Shown here in pieces: positions 45,955 through 54,637 of a DNA stretch of 64,000 nt. A program made the position numbers and the translations under genes. Location of the stretch: positions 930,001 to 994,000 of the forward strand of contig CANKYU010000002.1 in assembly GCA_947488295.1 (NCBI GenBank). The letters run 5' to 3'. Source of the stretch: an uncultured Anderseniella sp. (GTDB lineage: Bacteria; Pseudomonadota; Alphaproteobacteria; Rhizobiales; Aestuariivirgaceae). Below the pieces are notes generated by a model. The model did not search any database. It saw nothing but the letters and a program-made list of their open reading frames with translations, and had not been told where the DNA came from. Position 1 is the stretch's first letter. Each line of letters begins with the position of its first letter.

Positions 45955-46575
45955 ATGAAACCAAATCATTGCGTAGTGTATGTCTTAACCAATGAAGCGA
46001 TGCCAGGTTTTATTAAGGTTGGCACGACCAAGAAGCCAATTTTACAGCGCATGAAAGACCTGTACTCGACCGGAGTACCAGTGCCCTTTGAATGTCACTA
46101 CGCAGCAGTAGTCGAAGAAAGCAAGAATGTGGAACGCCGCATTCATCGGGCGTTTGAGAAACTTAGAATCAACAAAAACCGGGAATTCTTTGAACTGGAT
46201 CCTGAAGCTGCTGCCGACATAATCAGGTTGGTTGAGTTGGAAGATGTCACACCTCAAGAAGACTTTATTGAAACGCTGGACGATACAGAAGCAATCAAGA
46301 AGCTCGAGAAACGGGCTGCTCGGTTCAATTTCAGGATGGTCAATATACCCAAAGAATCATTATTGCATTTCAAGTTCGATGACGAAATCATCTGCCAGGT
46401 AATTGACAACCACCGTGTTCGATTTCTTGACGAGGAAATGAGCCTTTCCGCTGCAGCATTGGCGGCTCTAAAACAGCGTGGATTCAATTGGAAATCCGCG
46501 CAAGGTGCGCAGTACTGGACCTACAATGGGCAAACATTAGTTGAACTTCGTCAACAGGTCGAAAATGAAGAATGA
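45955..46575 (+). CDS. GIY-YIG (T5orf172-type) protein with a RAMA-like C-terminus
   Basis: A 206-residue protein. The N-terminal 95 residues match the T5orf172/Mug113 branch of GIY-YIG nucleases: CVVYVLTNEAMPGFIKVGTT, VPVPFECHYAAVVE, RRIHRAFEKLRINKNREFFEL, with Tyr, Arg and Glu positions kept. The C-terminal 50 residues (FLDEEMSLSAAALAALKQRG, FNWKSAQGAQYWTYNGQTL) resemble the RAMA/DUF4357 domain often attached to restriction and methylase proteins. It lies 27 bases before hsdM on the same strand and is A/T-rich, so it probably belongs to the type I restriction island as an accessory nuclease or regulator. Confidence 0.82.
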   Translation: MKPNHCVVYVLTNEAMPGFIKVGTTKKPILQRMKDLYSTGVPVPFECHYAAVVEESKNVERRIHRAFEKLRINKNREFFELDPEAAADIIRLVELEDVTPQEDFIETLDDTEAIKKLEKRAARFNFRMVNIPKESLLHFKFDDEIICQVIDNHRVRFLDEEMSLSAAALAALKQRGFNWKSAQGAQYWTYNGQTLVELRQQVENEE

Positions 46576-46602
46576 AAATTCATTCGGGAAGGAACGTGGC
46601 GC

Positions 46603-48177
46603 ATGATGTCAATGAAAGAGGTCGAGGAACGGCTTTGGGATACAGCGGATGAATTGCGCGCTAATTCGGGACTGCGGCCATCTGAATATTCGCGGCCGGT
46701 TCTTGGTCTTTTGTTTCTGAAATTTGCCGACACACGCTTTGCCAAAGTGGAGGAGAAACTGATACCCAAGCCGGGGTCACGCATCAAGCCTGGGCGCGAT
46801 GAATATATTGCAAATGGCGCGATCTATCTGACACCACAATCGCGGTTCGAATGGCTAAACCAGCTGCCCGAGGATGCTGATCTCGGGAAAGAACTAAACA
46901 ATGCCATGGAGCAAATCGAGCGGGACAACCCAGACCTTGCTGATGCGCTTCCGAAGTCCTTCGCCGACATACCCAAGGATACGCTGCTGGAACTGCTGCG
47001 GTTGTTGGAACCGCTCAACCTCAGCGGCGATTCATTCGGTCAGGTCTATGAATATTTTATGGGTGAGTTTGCACGCGCCACGATGGAGAAAGGTGGTGAG
47101 TTCTATACGCCGTCTTCCATCGTGCGATTGATTGTGGAAATTATCGAACCGTATGAAGGCCGTGTTTACGATCCCGCCTGTGGTTCTGGTGGTATGTTTG
47201 CACACTCCGCGGACTTTGTTGAGCGCCATCAAAACGAGCCAGGGCGTGCTCTATCTGTTTACGGGATAGAGAAGACCCGCGAGACCACGCGGCTAATGAA
47301 GATGAACCTCGCCATGCACGGCATGAGCGGTCAGGTAAGCGAGGCGAACTCTTACTACGAAGACCCTTATGACAGTGTCGGAAAATTCGATTTCGTCATG
47401 GCCAACCCGCCGTTCAATGTGGGCAAGGTGGACAAGACCAAGCTGAAAAAGGATGTCGGCGGCAAGGAAGTGGTGGATGCCCGCTTTCCCTTCGGCTTGC
47501 CGACGGCGGACAATGCCAACTATCTCTGGATCAGCTTGTTTTATGCCACGCTGAACGACAAGGGCCGTTCCGGTTTTGTCATGGCTAATTCCGCGTCAGA
47601 CGCGCGGGGGTCGGAAGCGGAAATTAGAAAGCAGCTGATCGAATCAGGCGCAGTGGATGTGGTCGTGGCAGTCGGGCCCAACATGTTCACCACCGTCACC
47701 TTGCCATGCACATTGTGGTTCTACGATAAGGGTAAGATCGGCACATCGAGAGAAGATGAGGTGCTGTTCATCGATGCGCGCAACATGTTCCGGCAGGTCA
47801 CACGCGCGTTTCGTGATTTCGAAGATTGGCAGATCGAGGCGCTGGCGAATGTCGTGCGCCTGTGGCGACAAAGCGACCCCGAACTGAATTGGGGGGCGGA
47901 TGACTGGCTGAAAGAGCAGTTCATTTCTGAGGACAGTGTAGACTTGATCTACCGCGACGTCGCGGGCCTGTGCCGCGCAGTGAAGCGAGAGGAGATTGAA
48001 AAACAAGGCTGGTCCCTCAACCCCGGTCGCTATGTAGGCGTGGCAGAACGCGAAGACGATGGAGTGAACTTTCACGAACGGCTAACGGAATTACAGACGG
48101 AATTGGAGGAACTGAACGCTCACGCCACACGTTTACAGGGAGTGATCGCAGACAACGTGCGCGAGGTGTTAGGGTGA
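46603..48177 (+). CDS. hsdM: Type I restriction-modification methyltransferase subunit HsdM
   Basis: A 524-residue N6-adenine methyltransferase subunit. The N-terminal HsdM_N helical domain (LWDTADELRANSGLRPSEYS, VLGLLFLKFADTRF) precedes the SAM motif VYDPACGSGGMFAHSADF (about 188) and the catalytic NPPF in FVMANPPFNVGKV (about 267). It forms the M2S methylase with HsdS and the R2M2S nuclease with HsdR. The stop codon overlaps the hsdS GTG by four bases. The C-terminal TLKELEE-like coiled coil (ERLTELQTELEELNAHATRL) contacts HsdS. Two in-frame ATGs (46603, 46606) are adjacent. Confidence 0.96.
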   Translation: MMSMKEVEERLWDTADELRANSGLRPSEYSRPVLGLLFLKFADTRFAKVEEKLIPKPGSRIKPGRDEYIANGAIYLTPQSRFEWLNQLPEDADLGKELNNAMEQIERDNPDLADALPKSFADIPKDTLLELLRLLEPLNLSGDSFGQVYEYFMGEFARATMEKGGEFYTPSSIVRLIVEIIEPYEGRVYDPACGSGGMFAHSADFVERHQNEPGRALSVYGIEKTRETTRLMKMNLAMHGMSGQVSEANSYYEDPYDSVGKFDFVMANPPFNVGKVDKTKLKKDVGGKEVVDARFPFGLPTADNANYLWISLFYATLNDKGRSGFVMANSASDARGSEAEIRKQLIESGAVDVVVAVGPNMFTTVTLPCTLWFYDKGKIGTSREDEVLFIDARNMFRQVTRAFRDFEDWQIEALANVVRLWRQSDPELNWGADDWLKEQFISEDSVDLIYRDVAGLCRAVKREEIEKQGWSLNPGRYVGVAEREDDGVNFHERLTELQTELEELNAHATRLQGVIADNVREVLG

Positions 48178-49280
48178 GCGAATATCCCGTTATTCCATTT
48201 CACGAAATCGCCATATCCAACCCAAGACTCAAGTTGCAAAAAGATGAGGTCTACCCATATATCTCTATGGGAGCGGTGGATCCATCGGGTCGCTTCGCAT
48301 TTCCTGATGAAAAACGGGTTGCCGGCGGTGGAACCAAGTTCGTTGACGGCGACATCCTGTTTGCGCGGATCACTCCCTGTTTAGAAAATGGTAAAATCGC
48401 ACAAGCGAAATTGAGTGAAGCGGACGTGGGTTTTGGTTCAACTGAATTCTTCGTATTTCGCGCAAAAGTAGAGTCATACGACCAAACATTTTTATATTAC
48501 GTTTGCCGTTCAGATGGCGTACGCAAGTCTGCTGAAAAGAGTATGGTTGGTGCTTCAGGACGACAGCGGGCAGACATAACCGCCGTAAACGATTTTGAAG
48601 TTCCGAACCCACCCCTACCGATCCAAAAACGCATCGCGGGGATTTTATCGGCCTATGATGATCTGATTGCGGTGAACGAGCGCCGCATCGCCATCCTCGA
48701 AGAAACGGCCCGCCGAGTGTTTGAAGAGTGGTTTGCACGTTCAGATTTAGAAAGTGCGCCTTTAGGAAAGTTAATATCTCTCAAATACGGGAAGGCGTTA
48801 AAAGCAGCTGATCGAGTTTTGGGATCAATACCGGTCTATGGATCAAGTGGTGTTGTTGGTTGCCACAACGAAGCATTGGTCAATTCGGAAGGTTTGATCC
48901 TTGGAAGAAAAGGCAATGTCGGAGCTCTCCACTGGTGCCGCGTGCCGTTTTTTCCGATTGATACAGTTTTCTATGTCGAAAGCGACTTACCCAATGCTGT
49001 GCTGTTTCATATTATCAATCGCATATCCTTCCTCACCGGAGATACTGCAGTTCCTGGCCTGAACCGAGAGTATGCGCTAAGCGTAGAAGTCGAATTGCCT
49101 GAAGAACGCACGCTAAGGGAAATAGCGGCTGCGCTCGAACCTTTCCACGAACTTTCAGGAAAGTTTCGTGAGAAAAATACAAACCTTCAAACCACCCGCG
49201 ATCTCCTCCTTCCTCGTCTCGTCTCCGGCGAGATCAACGTTTCCGAAGCGCCATTGCCCGAAACAGCAACGGCAGAATAG
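48174..49280 (+). CDS. hsdS: Type I restriction-modification specificity subunit HsdS
   Basis: The DNA-recognition subunit, 368 residues. Two target-recognition domains are present: TRD1 (about 1-145, FHEIAISNPRLKLQKDEVYPYISMGAVD) with the helical spacer PLPIQKRIAGILSAYDDLIAVNERRIAIL, and TRD2 (185-325, LGKLISLKYGKALKAADRV) with a second spacer helix LREIAAALEPFHELSGKF. The two recognised half-sites cannot be predicted from sequence. The GTG start overlaps hsdM. The protein is complete, so the island looks functional. Confidence 0.93.
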   Translation: MSEYPVIPFHEIAISNPRLKLQKDEVYPYISMGAVDPSGRFAFPDEKRVAGGGTKFVDGDILFARITPCLENGKIAQAKLSEADVGFGSTEFFVFRAKVESYDQTFLYYVCRSDGVRKSAEKSMVGASGRQRADITAVNDFEVPNPPLPIQKRIAGILSAYDDLIAVNERRIAILEETARRVFEEWFARSDLESAPLGKLISLKYGKALKAADRVLGSIPVYGSSGVVGCHNEALVNSEGLILGRKGNVGALHWCRVPFFPIDTVFYVESDLPNAVLFHIINRISFLTGDTAVPGLNREYALSVEVELPEERTLREIAAALEPFHELSGKFREKNTNLQTTRDLLLPRLVSGEINVSEAPLPETATAE

Positions 49281-49286
49281 GCCATA

Positions 49287-52200
49287 ATGAGCGAACCGAC
49301 AGACATCCTCTTCGAACAAGCCGAGCCAGACCATGGCGGGTTCTCAGAGGATGCTCTTGTACAAAAACCGGCTGTGGAACTGTTTGGTGGGCTGGGCTGG
49401 GAGACGCTTGACCTTCAACACGAATTTGAAGATGACGCGCTCGCTCAGGGCCGCACATTGCACCGCGAAAAATCGGAAACCGAAGGCTGGTATCCGCGTG
49501 AATGGTGGCTGCCGGAAAAATTGCGCGCCGCTTTAGCAAAATTGAATCCCGATCTTGATCAAGATGCGCTCGATCAAGCTTACCGCGAAATCATTCGTTC
49601 TCGCATCGGCCTTTCCCTCTACAACGCCAACCGTGAGGTGATGGCCTTGCTGCGCGATGGCGTGCCTGTCTCCACCCGCACGGCGCGCGGGGAGAGCGAG
49701 ACAAAAATCGCGCGTGTGATTGATTGGCGCGACATCGAAAAAAATGATTTTCTGCTTGCCGAAGAGGTTTGGTTCGGCACCGAGTTGCATTCCCGGCGCG
49801 CTGATCTTGTCGGCTTTGTGAACGGATTGCCTCTGGTGTTTGCCGAGCTGAAGGGTATGCATGTGAACGTGCAGCACGCTTTTACCGGCAATCTGAAGGA
49901 CTATCAGGACACCATTCCCCATGTCTTCCACGGCAATGGATTTGTGATGTTGTCCAACGGTTCCGACACGCGCATTGGCGCCTCCCATGCTCCCTGGCGG
50001 CATTTTCGCCAATGGAAACGGTTGAACGAAGACGAAGCGGGCCAGGTTTCGCTGGAACGCGCCATTCGTGCCGCCTGTACTCCTGCTGCTCTGCTCGACA
50101 TGGTGGAAAATTTCACCGTCTTTCAGGATGAGAAAAACGGTCTCACTAAAAAAGTTGCACAGAACCATCAGATGATCGGCGTCAACCGTGCCATCGCCAA
50201 TCTGGATAGTCGCGAAAAAAACGGCGGCAAAATCGGTGTTTTCTGGCACACACAAGGCTCTGGTAAGTCACTCTCCATGGTGTTCTTTGCTCGTAAGGCT
50301 CTGCGCAAAATGCGCGGCGGCATGACCTTTGTGATTGTGACAGACCGCACCGAATTGGACGATCAGATCGCGCAAACATTTGCCGAGTGCGGGCTGCTTG
50401 AGAAACAGACCGATGCAGTGCAAGCGCAAACCCGCAAGCACTTGCGGGAGCTTTTGGAAGGCAATGAACGCTTCATGTTCACGCTGATCCAGAAGTTCGC
50501 CAGCAGCGATGATCTGGAACCTTTAGGCGTCTTGTCAGAGCGCGATGACATTGTGGTAATCGTGGACGAAGCGCATCGCTCACAATATGCGACTTTCGCT
50601 GCAAATATGCGCTCGGCACTGCCCAATGCGAGCTTCATCGGTTTCACTGGCACGCCGCTGATGGCGGGTGAAGAAAAAACGCGCGAGGTCTTCGGCGATT
50701 ACGTATCCGTTTACGATTTCGCGCAGTCTGTTGAAGACGGTGCAACGGTACCGCTCTATTATGAAAATCGCATTCCCGAACTTCAGCTCAAGGTCGATGA
50801 TCTGAATGAAAAGCTCGGTGAATTGCTGGATGATGCCGACCTGGACGAAGAACAGGAAAAGGCGCTGGAGCGCCGTATGGGCCGCCAGTATCACGTCCTG
50901 ATCCGCGACGACCGGCTGGACAAGATCGCAGAAGATATCGTCAGGCACTTCCCGGCTCGCGGCTACCGCGGCAAGGGTATGTTTGTGGCCATAGACAAGG
51001 CCACGGCAGTGCGAATGTACGAAAAGGTGCAAACCCACTGGAAGGCCGAGATCGCGCGACTTGAGGCAATTGCGAACCCAACCGAGGGTGATCAGGACCG
51101 TCTCGACTTTATGCGCGAAACCGATATGGCGGTGATGGTCAGTCAGAGCCAGAACGAAATCGCTGATCTTGAGAAATTCGACATTGACATGCGACCTTAC
51201 CGCAAGCGCATTCTTGATGAGGACCTTGATGATCGCTTCAAGGCCGATGACGACCCGCTTCGGCTGATCTTTGTTTGTGCCATGTGGATCACCGGCTTCG
51301 ACGTTCCGACCTGCTCGACCATCTATCTTGATAAACCGATGCGCAATCACACGTTGATGCAGACAATCGCCCGTGCGAACCGCACAGCAGAGGGCAAATC
51401 AGCGGGTCTGATCGTCGATTATGTCGGGATTTTCCGCAAACTTCAGGAAGCGCTGGAAATCTATGTCACGCCAGATATCAGCGATAAACCTCCAATTGAA
51501 GATATAGGGGAGCTGATTGCTGACTTTCTAAAGGCGCTGGACGAGGCGGAAAAATTCGCTGCTGTGCATGGCGCAAATTTGGCAGCAATCCGCACTTCGC
51601 GCGGTTTCGATCGGCAAGCAGCAATCGACAAGGCCCGTGACGCGCTTAACCTGCGTGATGATGTGGTCAAAACATTTCTGGCGCACGAGAAGCATGTATG
51701 GGGCCTGTTTACATCAGCCCTACCGGATTCACGTGCGCAAGCAGAACAAGCGCGTGCTGTGGTTCTGCGGTTTGTATCCAAGTGCCTTAAAGCCGACCGG
51801 GGACAAGTCGATATTTCAGACATCGAACTCGCCATACAGACCATGTTGGATTATGTGATCGAAGGTGTGCAGATCAGTGCGGCCATTAGACAGAATGATG
51901 ATGCAACTGGCCGGGTAGACCTTAGTAAGATCGACATCGACAAACTTCGCGCTGACAAGGAAGATGAAGCCGTTCAGACGCGTGCACAGAAATTGCGAAC
52001 TGCAGTGGGGGCGAAAGTTAAAGCCATGGCTTCTCGCAATCCCATCCGCTCAACGCTGGTTGCGAAATTTGAAGCATTGGTTGCAGAGTACAATACCGGG
52101 AACGTCGAAGCTGAAGAGTTTGTAAAACGCTTGCTCGAATTCCTGAGCACTCTTGACGATGAAGAACGCCGCCACGTGCGTGAAGGTTTGGCCGAGGAAG

Positions 52201-52484
52201 AACTAGCGATATTTGACCTACTCACCAACCCGGGACCTGAATTAAGCGATGAAGAGCGAGAATTAGTCAAAAAGGTCGCGAGTGACGTTCTGCAACAAGT
52301 AAAAACGGAGGTCGAGGCGTTGGACTGGCAGCTTCGAGAAAAGGCGAGGGCTGCGGTTCGTGCGAAAATACGTGAAGCACTCGATAGGCTTCCAGCTGCG
52401 TATGAAGAGAGTACTTGGAATCGAAAGGTGGAACGCACCTACGATTGGATCATGCAAAGCGCCGGTGATGAGGCTAGGCATTGA
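49287..52484 (+). CDS. hsdR: Type I restriction endonuclease subunit HsdR
   Basis: The 1,065-residue motor-nuclease subunit. The N-terminal PD-(D/E)xK nuclease has RRADLVGFVNGLPLVFAELKG (ExK near 187). The SF2 translocase follows with FWHTQGSGKSLSMVFFARK (about 323), VIVDEAHRSQ (about 425), FIGFTGTPLM, and the C-terminal RecA lobe with WITGFDVPTCSTIYLDKPM and QTIARANR. The C-terminal helical part (DEEAVQTRAQKL onward) docks on the methylase. It starts six bases after hsdS. All motifs are intact. Downstream is a gene remnant and then typA. Confidence 0.96.
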   Translation: MSEPTDILFEQAEPDHGGFSEDALVQKPAVELFGGLGWETLDLQHEFEDDALAQGRTLHREKSETEGWYPREWWLPEKLRAALAKLNPDLDQDALDQAYREIIRSRIGLSLYNANREVMALLRDGVPVSTRTARGESETKIARVIDWRDIEKNDFLLAEEVWFGTELHSRRADLVGFVNGLPLVFAELKGMHVNVQHAFTGNLKDYQDTIPHVFHGNGFVMLSNGSDTRIGASHAPWRHFRQWKRLNEDEAGQVSLERAIRAACTPAALLDMVENFTVFQDEKNGLTKKVAQNHQMIGVNRAIANLDSREKNGGKIGVFWHTQGSGKSLSMVFFARKALRKMRGGMTFVIVTDRTELDDQIAQTFAECGLLEKQTDAVQAQTRKHLRELLEGNERFMFTLIQKFASSDDLEPLGVLSERDDIVVIVDEAHRSQYATFAANMRSALPNASFIGFTGTPLMAGEEKTREVFGDYVSVYDFAQSVEDGATVPLYYENRIPELQLKVDDLNEKLGELLDDADLDEEQEKALERRMGRQYHVLIRDDRLDKIAEDIVRHFPARGYRGKGMFVAIDKATAVRMYEKVQTHWKAEIARLEAIANPTEGDQDRLDFMRETDMAVMVSQSQNEIADLEKFDIDMRPYRKRILDEDLDDRFKADDDPLRLIFVCAMWITGFDVPTCSTIYLDKPMRNHTLMQTIARANRTAEGKSAGLIVDYVGIFRKLQEALEIYVTPDISDKPPIEDIGELIADFLKALDEAEKFAAVHGANLAAIRTSRGFDRQAAIDKARDALNLRDDVVKTFLAHEKHVWGLFTSALPDSRAQAEQARAVVLRFVSKCLKADRGQVDISDIELAIQTMLDYVIEGVQISAAIRQNDDATGRVDLSKIDIDKLRADKEDEAVQTRAQKLRTAVGAKVKAMASRNPIRSTLVAKFEALVAEYNTGNVEAEEFVKRLLEFLSTLDDEERRHVREGLAEEELAIFDLLTNPGPELSDEERELVKKVASDVLQQVKTEVEALDWQLREKARAAVRAKIREALDRLPAAYEESTWNRKVERTYDWIMQSAGDEARH

Positions 52485-52490
52485 TACTTG

Positions 52491-52658
52491 TCACCCAAAT
52501 TTGGCTTTCATCTCACGACCCTTAATCGCAACAGCTGTTGCGGGAATGCCAATAGCCTGATTGTCAGGCACCAGTTGCAACACCCCCAGCAAACCATCCG
52601 CTTCAATATGCCCATACCCTGTTAACGCGAGCTGTGTTACACGCGCGGTCAATTCAAC
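52491..52658 (-). pseudogene. Probable 3' remnant of a broken gene at the right edge of the restriction island
   Basis: The reverse strand has a 55-codon frame with clear protein character but no ATG, ending GIPATAVAIKGREMKAKFG and containing LALTGYGHIEADGLLGVLQL. It is bounded upstream by an in-frame stop at 52659-52661. I do not recognise the family. The simplest reading is the tail of a gene destroyed when the restriction island arrived; a short TTG-started gene (codon 3) is possible but has no good ribosome site. Confidence 0.45.
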
Positions 52659-52682
52659 TTATTTTTCAAGTCCGGAAACGCT

Positions 52683-54509
52683 ATGTCTCTTAGAAACATC
52701 GCCATCATCGCGCACGTCGATCATGGCAAGACCACACTGATCGACCGGCTGCTGGCGCAGTCCGGCACCATGCGGGACAATGCGCGCATGGCTGAACGGG
52801 CCATGGATTCCAATGACCTGGAGCGTGAGCGCGGCATCACCATTCTGGCCAAGGTCACCTCGGTCGAGTGGCAGGGCGACCGCATCAACATCGTCGACAC
52901 GCCTGGCCATGCCGACTTCGGCGGCGAGGTGGAGCGTATCCTGAACATGGTCGATGGCGCCATCCTGCTGGTCGATGCTGCCGAAGGCCCGATGCCGCAG
53001 ACCAAGTTCGTGCTGCAGAAGGCGCTGAAGATCGGCCTGCGCCCGATCGTGGCGATCAACAAGATCGACAAGGATGAAGAGCGCCACCAGGAAGTTATCA
53101 ACGAGGTCTTCGACCTGTTTGCTGCACTCGACGCCGACAATGACCAGCTTGATTTCCAGATCCTGTACGGCTCCGCCAAGCAGGGCTGGATGGCGTCGGA
53201 GCCGGAAGGCCCCAAGGACGACATGGCACAGCTGCTCGACCTGGTGGTGAAGCATGTGCCGGAACCCGCCGTTGAAGACGGGCCGTTCCGCATGCTGTCC
53301 ACGACCATCGAGGCCAACCCGTATCTGGGCCGGATTCTGACCGGCCGCATCCGGTCAGGCACGGTAAAACCCAACCAGTCGATCAAGGCGCTGGACCGGG
53401 ACGGCAAGCTGGTGGAACAGGGACGCGTGTCGAAGGTGCTGGCGTTCCGCGGGCTCGAAAGAACCCCGGTCGAAGAGGCACAGGCCGGTGACATTGTCGC
53501 GCTGGCCGGCCTGTCCAAGGCGACCGTGGCGGATACACTGTGCGCTGCGGAAGTCACCGAGGGGATTGCCGCCCAGCCGATTGATCCGCCGACCCTGTCG
53601 ATGACGTTCCGCGTCAATGACGGACCGCTGGCCGGCAAGGAAGGCGACAAGGTGCAAAGCCGCGTCATTCGCGACCGCCTGATGAAGGAAGCCGAAGGCA
53701 ACGTGGCGCTGCAGATCCGGGACCTTGACGGCGAGGCTTACGAAGTGTCGGGCCGCGGCGAGCTGCAGCTTGCCATTCTGATCGAGACCATGCGGCGCGA
53801 AGGCTTTGAGCTGACCGTCGGGCGTCCGCGCGTGGTCATGCAGGTGGACGAGGCAACCGGCCAGCGCCTGGAGCCTGTGGAAGAGGTCATCATCGACGTC
53901 GATGAGGACTTTTCCGGCGCGGTCGTGCAGAAACTGTCGGAACGCCGGGCTGAACTGAAGGACATGCGCCCGTCCGGCGCAGGCCGCCAGCGGCTGGTGT
54001 TCCATGCACCGACCCGTGGCCTGATCGGCTATCAGAGCGAGCTTCTGACCGACACCCGCGGCACGGCAATCATGAACCGGCTGTTTCATGACTATGCCGC
54101 GCACATGGGTGTCATCCCGTCGCGCCACACCGGTGTGCTTTTGTCCAATGGCGAAGGTGAAGCGGTGGCGTATGCCCTGTGGAAACTGGAAGATCGCGGC
54201 CCGATGTTCGTGGAGCCGGGCATGAAGGTCTATAACGGCATGATTGTCGGTGAGCATACCCGCGGCAATGATCTCGAGATCAATGTGCTGAAAGCCAAGC
54301 AGCTGACCAATATGCGCGCGTCCGGCAAGGACGACGCGGTGCTGCTGACCCCGCCGATCCGCATGACGCTGGAACGGGCCCTGAGCTATATCACCGATGA
54401 TGAACTGGTTGAGGTGACACCGAAATCGATCCGGTTGCGCAAGGCCATTCTGGATGTGCATGAACGCAAGCGGGCGTCGCGGCGCGATGATGAAGCGCTG
54501 AGCGCGTAA
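52683..54509 (+). CDS. typA: Ribosome-dependent GTPase TypA/BipA
   Basis: A 608-residue translational GTPase that helps 50S assembly at low temperature and stress adaptation. G1 [16 protein letters not shown], the switch-I end [12 protein letters not shown]3 [18 protein letters not shown] and G4 [11 protein letters not shown] are all present. The C-terminal BipA-specific domain includes [20 protein letters not shown] and [11 protein letters not shown]; the length is standard. It is a single gene. A short palindrome (ACCAGAT-C-ATCTGGT at 54517-54531) follows the stop and could be a weak terminator. Confidence 0.97.
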   Translation: MSLRNIAIIAHVDHGKTTLIDRLLAQSGTMRDNARMAERAMDSNDLERERGITILAKVTSVEWQGDRINIVDTPGHADFGGEVERILNMVDGAILLVDAAEGPMPQTKFVLQKALKIGLRPIVAINKIDKDEERHQEVINEVFDLFAALDADNDQLDFQILYGSAKQGWMASEPEGPKDDMAQLLDLVVKHVPEPAVEDGPFRMLSTTIEANPYLGRILTGRIRSGTVKPNQSIKALDRDGKLVEQGRVSKVLAFRGLERTPVEEAQAGDIVALAGLSKATVADTLCAAEVTEGIAAQPIDPPTLSMTFRVNDGPLAGKEGDKVQSRVIRDRLMKEAEGNVALQIRDLDGEAYEVSGRGELQLAILIETMRREGFELTVGRPRVVMQVDEATGQRLEPVEEVIIDVDEDFSGAVVQKLSERRAELKDMRPSGAGRQRLVFHAPTRGLIGYQSELLTDTRGTAIMNRLFHDYAAHMGVIPSRHTGVLLSNGEGEAVAYALWKLEDRGPMFVEPGMKVYNGMIVGEHTRGNDLEINVLKAKQLTNMRASGKDDAVLLTPPIRMTLERALSYITDDELVEVTPKSIRLRKAILDVHERKRASRRDDEALSA

Positions 54510-54637
54510 GCCGGTGACCAGATCATCTGGTTACACGATTTTGCCCTGATCATCCTTCACATATGTGATGCGATGCTCAGGGCATTGTTTTATCCAGACA
54601 ACCGCGTTCCAACCAATAACAACAAGGCTTTCCCCCC

